Assembly (NCBI GenBank): GCA_963797265.1 | Contig: CAWCOY010000002.1 | Location: forward strand, 62,001 to 126,000 | Length of the DNA stretch: 64,000 bases | Source: DASUPK01 sp963797265 | GTDB taxonomy: Bacteria > Actinomycetota > Thermoleophilia > Solirubrobacterales > 70-9 | Direction of reading: 5' to 3' | In this document: positions 23,260-31,955 of the stretch, in pieces | Numbering within the stretch: position 1 is the first letter of the stretch | How the letters are laid out: each line of letters opens with the position of its first letter | Position numbers and translations under genes: made by a program | The notes under the pieces: model-generated | Told to the model about the DNA's origin: nothing | The model's input: only the letters and a program-made list of their open reading frames with translations | Databases searched by the model: none

Positions 23260-25218
23260 TTACGGGCTCGTCGTAACTCCGTCGGTTTCCACGCCGCCAG
23301 TACCGTCGTAGGTGCCGTTGTAGGTGCCGTTGTAGGTGCCGTCGGAGGTGCCGTCGGAGGTGCCGTCGGTCGCCGTCCCGACGGTGAACGTCACCGACCT
23401 CGGCTGCGGATAGCGGGCTCGGTCGACGGCGGCCACCGTGAAGGTCTGAATGCCCTCGAGATCACGGGTGTAGATCTTCTCCCCATTGGAGAACTTGATC
23501 CCCCCGACGGTGCCGTAACACGAGACCGCAGAGCCATCAGCCGGGTTGGTGCAGCTGAAGCTGGCAACAATCGTCTCGCCGCGGTCGTATGGCCTGGCGG
23601 GGTCCGGAGAGTAGATCTCGATCTGGATCGGCGACGTCGTACTCCGATCTTCCGTCGACTCGCCGGTCGTACGCCGATCGTCCTTCCCCCCACCGCCTGA
23701 GTCCCGATGAGAGGACTTCTGCGCGGCCCGCTTGTCGGCGCCGCCCCCGCCGTTATTGGCCAGGACCACACCTCCCACGATAAGGGCCGCGAGCGCGGCG
23801 AGCACCGCCAGGGTCACGCCCAGGCGCGGCCACCGTCCGCCGCCGTTTCCGCCGCCGCCGCCGCCGTTTGAGCCCGGGCCGCCCCCGAGCTGGCCGAGGT
23901 TGTGGCGGGTGAGCTCGGCGCCCTCGCGGTCGCCGAGGCGCTCGCGTATCCCTAGCGCCTCGCTGAGCTGGGCGATGGCGTCCTCGCTCTCGCCCAGACA
24001 GAGCGCGAAGCTTCCGAGCTGATGTAGGAAGTAGGCCTCCGCGGGCTCGCTGCCCACGGCGCGCGCCGCGGCGAGGCCGGAGGAGAGCGCGCTCCGGGAG
24101 GCAGTCCAGGCACCCGCGAGCGCCAGCCCCGTGCCGGCCGCGGCCGCCAGGGAGAGGGTTTCCCGCCAGCGGCCCGCTTTGGCTCCCACCGCCATTGCCG
24201 CCTCGATCGCCTCGGCCTCCGCCGCGATCGCGGCCGGCTTCGCTTGGGCACGAGCCCAGGCGGTTAGGTGGTCCAGCAGGCGATCGGGGAAGCCCCACTC
24301 GGCCGCCATCACTAAACCCCCGGGCAAGTCGCGAACCAGCCGATACCTGGGGCTCTGGCTCTTCACCCACCCGCGGCGCTCGAGCTCCGCGAGCGCTTCC
24401 GCCGCCTGAGGCTCGTCCGCCAGGACCGCAACGTGCTCGGCACCGAGCGCGGCGCCGTCGAGGGCTCCCAGCACCCCGAGGATGCGCCGCTGCGAGGCAG
24501 TGAGGGTCTCCGGGTCGATCCGCCCCTCGAGCGCCGTTGCATCGTGGGAGAGCTCGGCGAGCGAGGCCCGCCCGTCCTGGATCAGGGCCGCGGTCTCGAC
24601 CAGGGACTGCGGCCGCCCGTCGAGCCGCTCGACGAGGGTCTCGGCATCCGGGCGCTGTCCTTTCTCGACCGCCTGGCCGAGCTCACGCTCGAGCAGCGCT
24701 ACACCCGCCCGCGAGTCGAGGCCGCTCAGCGCTTCGGCGGTCCCCCGCGACCACAGGGCGCGCGACCCTGAGCCGATCACGAAGCTGCATCGCGGGGCGC
24801 TCTCGAGCAGGGCGTCGAGGTCCTCGCGGTCGAGCTCGCAGTCATCGACGAGCACGAGCGCCTCGCGGTCGATCAGGAATCCCCCCACCTGGGCGGGATC
24901 TGGAAGGAACGGCGTGTCGCATTCCCAAAACGCCGTGTAGAGCTTCACCTGGACCTCGTCCAGGGCGCGTCGCCTGACGGATTCGTAGACCACGCCCTCG
25001 GGGGGCGGGCTGGCCCGCTCGGCCGCGAGCTTCAAGAGCGTGGTCTTGCCGATGCCGTCGGGGCCGTAGAGCTGGATCGGGGATTCTGCGGAGGCGGAGC
25101 CCGCGAGCGCCATCTCCTCCTCACGACCGAAAGCCTCGGCGCGTGCGGCGGGGTGATAGGCGATCGGCATCGCGCGCAGCCGGGGCGCGGGTAGGCCGCC
25201 GGCCTGGATCACCGTCAC
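23260..25218 (-). CDS. STAND-like P-loop ATPase with TPR region, TM helix and beta-sandwich C-terminus
   Basis: Counting from GTG 25218 (652 residues): P-loop GPDGIGKTTLL at 52-62; Walker B LVLVDDCE at about 121-128; arginine-finger/sensor region SFVIGSGSRALWSRGT; a winged-helix-like segment (ASQRRILGVLGALDGAAL); TPR-like helices (YFLHQLGSFALCLGESEDAI); one TM helix near 475-497; then a linker and an Ig-like extracellular domain ending in a DGT repeat. The frame continues upstream to 25317 and encodes ATPQFELHVGDVSESQLVIG, clearly part of the protein, but the codon where ATG is expected is ACG (25317-25315), just after a TAG. So the true start is either non-canonical or mutated. Confidence 0.75.
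   Translation of the reverse strand: MTVIQAGGLPAPRLRAMPIAYHPAARAEAFGREEEMALAGSASAESPIQLYGPDGIGKTTLLKLAAERASPPPEGVVYESVRRRALDEVQVKLYTAFWECDTPFLPDPAQVGGFLIDREALVLVDDCELDREDLDALLESAPRCSFVIGSGSRALWSRGTAEALSGLDSRAGVALLERELGQAVEKGQRPDAETLVERLDGRPQSLVETAALIQDGRASLAELSHDATALEGRIDPETLTASQRRILGVLGALDGAALGAEHVAVLADEPQAAEALAELERRGWVKSQSPRYRLVRDLPGGLVMAAEWGFPDRLLDHLTAWARAQAKPAAIAAEAEAIEAAMAVGAKAGRWRETLSLAAAAGTGLALAGAWTASRSALSSGLAAARAVGSEPAEAYFLHQLGSFALCLGESEDAIAQLSEALGIRERLGDREGAELTRHNLGQLGGGPGSNGGGGGGNGGGRWPRLGVTLAVLAALAALIVGGVVLANNGGGGADKRAAQKSSHRDSGGGGKDDRRTTGESTEDRSTTSPIQIEIYSPDPARPYDRGETIVASFSCTNPADGSAVSCYGTVGGIKFSNGEKIYTRDLEGIQTFTVAAVDRARYPQPRSVTFTVGTATDGTSDGTSDGTYNGTYNGTYDGTGGVETDGVTTSP
23303..23374. 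repeat. 12-bp tandem repeat inside the ATPase gene
   Basis: Five tandem copies of a 12-base unit (CCGTYGKAGGTG on the plus strand), plus a diverged sixth. They encode the repeated tetrapeptide DGT(S/Y) and NGTY near the C-terminus of the ATPase. Units differ at two positions, giving the Ser and Tyr variants. Copy-number change would keep the frame. Confidence 0.85.
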
Positions 25219-25545
25219 CTTCGCCCCCTTCGGTGTCTGGACCGTGTTGTAGTTGCCGATGACGAGTTGGCTCTCGCTTACGTCACCGACGTGCAGTTCG
25301 AACTGTGGGGTGGCCGTCTACCTCACCCGATTCTCAAGCCAGCGATCCTCGCTGGCGCCAGCCCACAGGCTGGGATGAGCCGAGCACTTGCGAGGACGTT
25401 ACTCGTCGGCGCTGGCGCGATCAAGCGCGGAATCGATGCGCCTTCGCCCGGAGGTAGAGGGAAGTGGGGCCGCCAGGGTGGGCGCCGCTGCTGAGCGCGC
25501 CGACGGAGGCATCCCATTCGGAGATGCTCCCGAGTCCTTTCCTAG

Positions 25546-27003
25546 CTAGCCGCCCCCCGCCTGTTCAGGCGGAATACCGGCCTTCTCGCGGGCAGAGTTT
25601 ATGTCGGAGAAGCGTTGCCAGTAACGGATTTGGCCCTCTCTTACCCAGCATGCGTCGGCTCGGTCGCCCACACAGGTTACGAGCCACCCCGGCCGACCCG
25701 CGACCACGCTCTCCGGCGTGACTGCGATCTGTATCGCAGCGTCGCGCTCCCGCAGCAACCACCTGATGACCTCGTCGCGACCATTTCGCGACTCGCCGGA
25801 GGGGTCGATGAATTCGGTCTCCGGGGCGAGCAAGGAGGCGATCCTCTTTCTCCGCTGTCTCGACTTGGCGTCGCGAAGAGCATTGCGAAACTCCTGCAGG
25901 GTCTCCAGGTTCGAGGCCGCCTTGGGCACCGGACCAATCGCGCGGACATCACCGAGTTCAGCGTTCCAGCCCTCGGGTCCGATCAAGACCGCGTCGGCCA
26001 CGGCCAAGTCCAGCTCAGCCCCCCAGAGATAAGTCTGGAGCTGCGTCGTCGCCTGGCCCAGTCGGGCTCGAATCCCGGCACCGGTAATGCCCAACGCTGC
26101 GACAACCGTCGCGATCACACCCACAATCTGACCACCCTCGTCCGGTGCCAGCGCGAGCAGAGCGATCCCGCCGGCAAGCAGGAGGACCAGGAGGCCGAGA
26201 GGAAGGGCCAATGGCCGCACGAAGCCCCAGAGGGTAGAAACCATCGCCGCGACGAGGCTATTGGCCGCCCGCAGGTAGTGCCACGCATCGAGCATGTCCC
26301 TGCCTTCCTTTTCGCCGCTGAGCAGCGCTCGCCACACCTCCCCCTGCCGACGGAGCGTTGTACGCACGGCGGCCCCATGCCTTGGCCAATTGAGCGTCTC
26401 ATCATCGAGGCGCGGATCGGCCGCCCACGCCTCCCAGGAACGCAACGAGAGGACTGCGGCGCGGCTCGCGTGGGCCGGGAAAGATGAGGCGAGGTCCGCG
26501 AGCCAGCTCTTGATATCGACGATGCGAGGCCCGAACGCACGATCAAACGATTCTTGGTCCTCGGGCTCAAAACAAGTCTCGGCCAGCGCCCGTCCGACGT
26601 CGTGGGCCTTTCCGAGACGACCATCGGCGGCGGTGAGACTGCTCGCTACTTCGGCGTCGAACCCGCTGAGGACTTCCTCTAGCTGGTGCTGATCCGAAGC
26701 GCGCTGCAGAGTCTCCTGCAACGCGTCTGTGCGGAGCGGCTCAAAACCAGCGGCTTCGAGGTGGGTCGTCAGCTTATATAGGCCACCCCTAATCTGATCC
26801 AGGGCCCGTTTGGCCTGTTCCGGCGGCTGCAGGGCCGCAAGCTCTGAGCGAGTCCCCTTCTCGGCAACAGCAGCGTTTTGGAGCGATGTGTCGCTGAGGA
26901 GCAAACCCATTTGCCAGCCGATGGCAAAGGCCGTGCAAGCCGAGGGGACGATGATCGGACCGGGGCCCGAATCAACCTGCCCGGGACTCGAATCATCTGC
27001 CAT
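25546..27003 (-). CDS. membrane protein with C-terminal NTF2-like domain, upstream of the STAND cluster
   Basis: From ATG 27003 the protein is 485 residues. The first ~255 are soluble and helical (TAFAIGWQMGLLLSDTSLQN near the start). Two TM helices form a hairpin at about 262-284 and 290-311 (LALPLGLLVLLLAGGIALLA; IVGVIATVVAALGITGAGI). The last ~125 residues (LASLLAPETEFIDPSGESRN, EVIRWLLRERDAAIQI, WVREGQIRYWQRFSDI) look like a divergent NTF2-like fold. It lies 228 bases before the ATPase start on the same strand; a shared function is inferred from position only. Confidence 0.6.
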   Translation of the reverse strand: MADDSSPGQVDSGPGPIIVPSACTAFAIGWQMGLLLSDTSLQNAAVAEKGTRSELAALQPPEQAKRALDQIRGGLYKLTTHLEAAGFEPLRTDALQETLQRASDQHQLEEVLSGFDAEVASSLTAADGRLGKAHDVGRALAETCFEPEDQESFDRAFGPRIVDIKSWLADLASSFPAHASRAAVLSLRSWEAWAADPRLDDETLNWPRHGAAVRTTLRRQGEVWRALLSGEKEGRDMLDAWHYLRAANSLVAAMVSTLWGFVRPLALPLGLLVLLLAGGIALLALAPDEGGQIVGVIATVVAALGITGAGIRARLGQATTQLQTYLWGAELDLAVADAVLIGPEGWNAELGDVRAIGPVPKAASNLETLQEFRNALRDAKSRQRRKRIASLLAPETEFIDPSGESRNGRDEVIRWLLRERDAAIQIAVTPESVVAGRPGWLVTCVGDRADACWVREGQIRYWQRFSDINSAREKAGIPPEQAGGG

Positions 27004-27361
27004 CAAATGCCTTCTGCGTCGGCAGGGCAAGCATGCTCTCACCCGAGATTGATGTCAACGACCCATGTCAACCACCACTGCAGTGGATCCCGGCGCACGG
27101 GACGGTGTACGCAATCGCCGCCGCCCCACGTGTCGACCCCGATGATCAGCTCAGCGATGCCAATAATCGAGACACAACCGCGGGCGACTACCTCCCCCGT
27201 CGGGCAGTCGCCGAGTGGCGCCCGGCCGTCCGTGAAGGTCGTGACCTAGACGTGTGTCGCACCCCTTTTTGCACAGGTGGGATGTGGGCGGCGCCATCCC
27301 AGGCGATCAGGCTGCCCCCACAGCCAGGCGAATGGAGGCCACCGCGGGCCGAACCTGACAC
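27004..27361. other. intergenic region without a recognised gene
   Basis: 358 bases between two minus-strand genes. Open frames here lack ribosome sites and coding-like character. It should hold the promoter of the 485-residue membrane protein and the 3' untranslated region of the metallophosphoesterase. I see no repeat or strong terminator. Confidence 0.4.
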
Positions 27362-28459
27362 TCAGTCCGGCGGGCCGAGCACGGCGAGGATCTTGCGAAG
27401 GTCGTCCTCGACGAGGATCTTGGGGCGTGCCTTCCCCTCGTCGTCGGGCCAGCGCACGAGGCGGATCATGCCCTCGGCGATCTCGATCCCCGTCACGTCG
27501 CCGTCGGGGAAGGAGCAACAGCCGGTGTTGAAGTAGCACGGGGGCTCGATCGGCATTGCCGCCGGCTCGGCGCCGCGTTCGATCGCCTCGATCCACGCGA
27601 GCTCGGCGCGGAGCTGGGCGATCTGGTCTCGGTCGGCGGGCGACTTCGCCCGGGCCCCGTCCAGCTCGACCTGCACCTCGGAGAGGGGCCGATGGTCGGG
27701 CTTCGGCGGGCTGCTCGTGCCGAAGACGGGCTTGTGGGTATGGCCCGCGATCAGGACCGGCTTTGCGGGGTGCGAGCGGGCCCACGCAAAGAGCGCCTGG
27801 TTGTGGCGAGCGCGCAGCTCCCAGTTCGTGGCCGGGGTGGTCGCGCTGAACCCGAAGCGGCGCTGGAGCGGCCGCCAGAAGTAGCGGACGACCAGCTTCG
27901 AGAACCAGGCGAAGCGCTGGCTCTCGGCGGTCCCCTGGTGCCCGTGCACGAGGAAGAGAAGCCCGAGGCTCTCGCCCCCGCTCGTGATCCGGAGCTTCAG
28001 GGCCTCGCGCACCTTGAGCTGCGGGTAGTAGCGCCAGAGGCGCTTCTCCACCCCCCCGGGGTGTCCCCACTGATCGTCGTGGTTTCCCCAGAAACGCTCG
28101 TAGCGGCCCTGGCGATGGAACTCGGCCTCAAGCTCGAGCGCCTTGGCATAGGCCTCGAGCGGCTCGTCGGGGGAGTTCTCCCAGAGCTCCTCGACGTCGC
28201 CAAGCACGTAGAGGCGGTGGCCCTCCTCGAGGTAGTAGCCGAGCGCCGCCATGTAGGCGCGCTCGCAGCGCTGGAAGTCATCGGCGCCATCTCGCGCTCC
28301 CTTGTGGTGGTCGGAGAAGACGACGAGCCTGGCGGTGTCGAGGTCCAGCTCATGCTCCTCGGTCGCCTCCTGGTCGAAGGCCTTGCCGAGCCCTTTGGCG
28401 ATGCTGCGCTGGTAGCGGTCGAGCTTCTCGGCGGCGATGTCCCAGCCTAGTCCATGCAC
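27362..28459 (-). CDS. calcineurin-like metallophosphoesterase
   Basis: A 365-residue protein from GTG 28459. All five metallophosphoesterase metal motifs are present in order: VVFSDHHKG (D50, H52), YVLGDVEELWE, FWGNHDDQWG, LVHGHQG and IAGHTHKPVF. The C-terminal part contains CYFNTGCCSFPDGDVTGIEI. Members hydrolyse phosphomono- or diesters with two metal ions; substrate unknown. It is divergent from the GMC oxidoreductase operon with about 95 bases between them. Confidence 0.87.
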   Translation of the reverse strand: MHGLGWDIAAEKLDRYQRSIAKGLGKAFDQEATEEHELDLDTARLVVFSDHHKGARDGADDFQRCERAYMAALGYYLEEGHRLYVLGDVEELWENSPDEPLEAYAKALELEAEFHRQGRYERFWGNHDDQWGHPGGVEKRLWRYYPQLKVREALKLRITSGGESLGLLFLVHGHQGTAESQRFAWFSKLVVRYFWRPLQRRFGFSATTPATNWELRARHNQALFAWARSHPAKPVLIAGHTHKPVFGTSSPPKPDHRPLSEVQVELDGARAKSPADRDQIAQLRAELAWIEAIERGAEPAAMPIEPPCYFNTGCCSFPDGDVTGIEIAEGMIRLVRWPDDEGKARPKILVEDDLRKILAVLGPPD

Positions 28460-28554
28460 CGTCCGCCTGAAAGGGCCTGCTCGAGCTTCAACGCTTGTCG
28501 ACGGCCTTGCGCTCCGACCGCGGATCGGCTAGGAGTTGGCAGAGGGTGCAGCAC

Positions 28555-30912
28555 ATGGAAGATGCGCACTTTGACGCGCTGATCGTGGGGTCCGGATTTG
28601 GGGGCTCGGTGACCGCCTACCGACTCGCCGAGGCCGGGCTAGACGTCTGCCTGCTCGAGCGCGGCAGGCCCTATCCCCCCGGGAGCTTCCCCGACAGCCC
28701 GCATGAGATGGCTCAGAATTTCTGGGACCCGAGCGAGGGCTACTACGGGCTCTACGACCTGTGGTCCTTCAGGGGGATCGAGGCGCTGGTCTCGAGCGGC
28801 CTCGGCGGGGGGTCGCTGATCTACGCCAACGTCCTGTTGCGCAAGGACGAGCGCTGGTTCGTCAACGAGGACCTCGAGCGCGGCGGCTACGAGAGCTGGC
28901 CGGTCACCCGCGCCGAGCTCGACCCGCACTACGACCGCGTCGAGGCGATGATCAAGCCGCAGCGCTACCCGCTCGGTCACCCGCCATACGACACGACCGC
29001 AAAGACCCATGCCTTGGCGGCGGCGGCCGAGCGCGTCGGACGAAAGGCTGAGCTCCCCCCGCTCGCGGTGACCTTCGCCAACCAGGGTCGCCCACCGGTT
29101 CCGGGCGAGCTGATCGAGGAGCAGCCGAACCTTCACGGCGCCCCGCGCTACACCTGTCGGCTGGTCGGCGAGTGCGACATCGGCTGCAACCTGGGGGCGA
29201 AGAACACCCTCGACTTCAACTACCTCTCGGCGGCAAAGCGCGCCGGGGCCGAGCTGCGCACCGGGGCCGAGGTTCGCTCCTTTACGCCACTCGACCGCGG
29301 CGGCTTCCGGATCTCCTACGTGACCCATCCCGGCCGCGAGGAACACACCGTGAGCGCCAAGAGGCTCGTGCTGTCGGCGGGGACCCTCGGCAGCACCTTC
29401 CTCCTGCTCAAGAACCGCGACGCCTTCCCGGGGCTCAGCCCGAGGCTCGGCAGCCGCTTCTGCGGCAACGGCGACCTGCTCACCTTCGCCGTCAACACCA
29501 GCGAGCCGACCGACCCGGCCCGCGGGCCGGTGATCACCAGCGCGATCCGCTACCCCGACGAGCTCGACGGCGAGGGGGATTCCGGCCGCGGCTTCTATAT
29601 CGAGGACGCCGGCGTGCCCGGGTTCGTCCCCTGGCTGGTCCAGTCCTCCGATGCGCCGGGCTCGCTGCGGCGCGCCGCGAGAGTCGCCTGGCGGATCCTG
29701 CGCCAGCGGCTCGTCGGCGATCCCGAGAGCAACCTGAGCGCCGAGGCGGCCGGGATCATCGGGGACGGCAGGCTCTCGGGCAGCTTCCTGCCGCTCCTGG
29801 GGATGGGCCGGGACATCCCCGACGGGCAGATGAAACTCACCAAGCGCGGCTACCTCGACGTGGACTGGCGGACCCGCAAGTCGGGGCCGTACTTCGACCG
29901 CCTGCGAGCCGAGTCGCGCCGGCTCGCGGTGGCGATGGGCGCCGAGAAGTTCGTCGACAACCCACTCTGGCTCCTGCGGCGGGTGATCACTGTCCACGCT
30001 CTCGGAGGCTGCCCGATGGGCCGCAATCCCGAGGAGGGGGTCGTGGACCCCTATGGGCGCGCGTTCGGCTGTGAGGGTCTCCACATCGCCGACGGCTCGG
30101 TGATGCCGGGGCCGGTGGGGCCGAATCCGAGCCTGACGATCGCGGCGCTCGCCGACCGCTTCGCCGACTCGATCATCGAGGAAGAGGGCCGCCCGACCGC
30201 GGGGCGCCGAGCCGCGGAAGCGCTCGGCGCACGGGGGCGCCAGGCCGCCCCGGCCGAGAAGGTGGAGGCCAGGGGCGGGCCGGGCCCGGACGGAGCGGTG
30301 TCGGTCTCCTTCACCGAGGAGATGAAGGGCTTCGTCGCCCTCGGCGAGCGGGACTTCGACCGCGGCTTTCGATCCGGGCGCGAGAGCCGCACGGCGCTGA
30401 TGTTCCACCTTACGATCACGGCCGACGACATCGAGCGATTCATCGCCGACCGCGATCACGAAGCGGTGGCGGAGGGCTGGATCGAGTGCGCGGCGCTCAG
30501 CGGCCGGCTGCCGGTCGAGCGCGGGATCTTCAACCTGTTCGTCGACCAGGAGGGTGATCGAAGCCGCAAGCGAATGCTCTATCGGCTCCACTTCGAAGAC
30601 GGCACCGGGCACCCCCTCACGCTGGTCGGCCACAAGGAGGTCGAGGACGATCCCGGCTTCGACCTCTGGCGCGACACGACGACGCTCTTCACCCGGATTC
30701 TCCGCGGTCACGTCGGGGAGGGGCACGACGAAGGGCCGGAGGTGCTGGCCGCGGGGATCATTCACATTCAGCTGGGGGACTTCGCCCGCCAACTCACCAC
30801 TTTTCGCTGCGACCCTCCGACCCGCCTCGACGCGCTTGCCCGCTTCGGGGGCCTGTTCGCTGGCGATCTGTGGGAGGTCTACGGGCCGCGAGGAAGGGAG
30901 GGAGCCGGATGA
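28555..30912 (+). CDS. GMC-family FAD oxidoreductase (cholesterol-oxidase-like)
   Basis: A 785-residue protein from ATG 28555. FAD-binding DALIVGSGFGGSVTAYRLAE at residues 8-27; GLGGGSLIYANVLLRKD; the GMC C-terminal catalytic region VHALGGCPMGRNPEEG and DGSVMPGPVGPNPSLTIAA. After about residue 560 there is an extra ~200-residue domain (FTEEMKGFVALGERDFDRGF, HLTITADDIERFI) seen in long cholesterol-oxidase-like proteins. Its stop overlaps the start of the alpha/beta hydrolase gene (ATGA). The oxidised substrate may be a sterol or other alcohol, by family and context only. Confidence 0.85.
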   Translation: MEDAHFDALIVGSGFGGSVTAYRLAEAGLDVCLLERGRPYPPGSFPDSPHEMAQNFWDPSEGYYGLYDLWSFRGIEALVSSGLGGGSLIYANVLLRKDERWFVNEDLERGGYESWPVTRAELDPHYDRVEAMIKPQRYPLGHPPYDTTAKTHALAAAAERVGRKAELPPLAVTFANQGRPPVPGELIEEQPNLHGAPRYTCRLVGECDIGCNLGAKNTLDFNYLSAAKRAGAELRTGAEVRSFTPLDRGGFRISYVTHPGREEHTVSAKRLVLSAGTLGSTFLLLKNRDAFPGLSPRLGSRFCGNGDLLTFAVNTSEPTDPARGPVITSAIRYPDELDGEGDSGRGFYIEDAGVPGFVPWLVQSSDAPGSLRRAARVAWRILRQRLVGDPESNLSAEAAGIIGDGRLSGSFLPLLGMGRDIPDGQMKLTKRGYLDVDWRTRKSGPYFDRLRAESRRLAVAMGAEKFVDNPLWLLRRVITVHALGGCPMGRNPEEGVVDPYGRAFGCEGLHIADGSVMPGPVGPNPSLTIAALADRFADSIIEEEGRPTAGRRAAEALGARGRQAAPAEKVEARGGPGPDGAVSVSFTEEMKGFVALGERDFDRGFRSGRESRTALMFHLTITADDIERFIADRDHEAVAEGWIECAALSGRLPVERGIFNLFVDQEGDRSRKRMLYRLHFEDGTGHPLTLVGHKEVEDDPGFDLWRDTTTLFTRILRGHVGEGHDEGPEVLAAGIIHIQLGDFARQLTTFRCDPPTRLDALARFGGLFAGDLWEVYGPRGREGAG

Positions 30913-31955
30913 GCGCGGCCACAGCGACGGTCAAGGAGCGCCTCATCCCCTTCAGCGCCGGGGACGGCACCGAGCTCAACCTGATCAACGTCCGCGGGCC
31001 GAAGCCCCCGGCGAAGCCGCCGGTCCTGCTCGTCCACGGCGCCGGGGTGCGCGCCAACATCTTCCGGGCGCCCAGCGGGCGGACGATCGTCGACGAGCTG
31101 GTCGAGGCCGGTCACGACGTCTGGCTCGAGAACTGGCGGGCGAGCATCGACATCCCGCACAACCGCTGGACGCTCGACCAGGCCGCGGTGCTCGATCACC
31201 CGGCCGCGGTGCGCAGAGTGCTCGAGGACAGCGGAGCCGACGAGGTCAGGGCCGTGATCCACTGCCAGGGCTCGACCAGCTTCATGATGTCGGCGGTCGC
31301 GGGCCTCGTCCCCGAGGTGACCACGATCGTCTCCAACGCGGTCGCCCTTCACCCGGTCGTCTCGCGGCTGGCGCGGCTCAAGATGGACTGGATCCTGCCG
31401 CCCGCCGCCAAGGTGCTCGGCTACCTGAACCCGCAGTGGGGCGTCAAGGGGGCGCCGTGGGTGCTCCCCAAGGCGATCACCGCCTGGGTCAAGCTCACCC
31501 ACCACGAGTGCGACAACGACGTCTGCAAGCTCTCCAGCTACACCTACGGCGTCGGCCGGCCGACGCTCTGGCGGCACGAGAACCTGAACGCGGCGACGCA
31601 CACCTGGCTCACCCACGAGTTCGCCGACGTGCCGCTGACCTTCTTCGAGCAGATGGCGCGCTGCATCAAGGCGGGCAGCCTGGTCTCGGTCGAGGGGCGC
31701 CCGGAGCTGCCCGAGAACCTCACCGCTCAGCCGCCCCAGACCGATGCCCGCTTCGTCTTCCTGGCCGGCGAGCTGAACGCCTGCTTTCTGCCCGAGAGCC
31801 AGCGACGGACGCACGCCTGGTTCGAGCGCCAGGCCCCGGGCCGCCACGGCCTTCACGTCTTCGACCGTTACAGCCACCTCGACGTGTTCATGGGCAAAGA
31901 CGCCGCCCGCGACACCTTCCCGGTGATCCTCGAAGAGCTGGGCGACGGCCGGTGA
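30909..31955 (+). CDS. alpha/beta-fold hydrolase
   Basis: A 348-residue protein from the ATG at 30909 that overlaps the previous stop. Oxyanion motif LLVHGAG at 40-46, nucleophile elbow HCQGSTS with Ser about 122, acid candidate in the VFLAGELNACFL region, and His in YSHLDVFMGKDA near the C-terminus. Long members of this kind are found fused to or next to GMC cholesterol oxidases. Substrate is probably an ester or lactone made by the neighbour (inference). Its stop overlaps the GTG start of the third gene. Confidence 0.83.
   Translation: MSAATATVKERLIPFSAGDGTELNLINVRGPKPPAKPPVLLVHGAGVRANIFRAPSGRTIVDELVEAGHDVWLENWRASIDIPHNRWTLDQAAVLDHPAAVRRVLEDSGADEVRAVIHCQGSTSFMMSAVAGLVPEVTTIVSNAVALHPVVSRLARLKMDWILPPAAKVLGYLNPQWGVKGAPWVLPKAITAWVKLTHHECDNDVCKLSSYTYGVGRPTLWRHENLNAATHTWLTHEFADVPLTFFEQMARCIKAGSLVSVEGRPELPENLTAQPPQTDARFVFLAGELNACFLPESQRRTHAWFERQAPGRHGLHVFDRYSHLDVFMGKDAARDTFPVILEELGDGR

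Noticed and set aside
28639..30792. Minus-strand open frame of 717 codons opposite the GMC oxidoreductase
   Set aside because: Shadow frame; the plus-strand protein has full FAD and GMC motifs.
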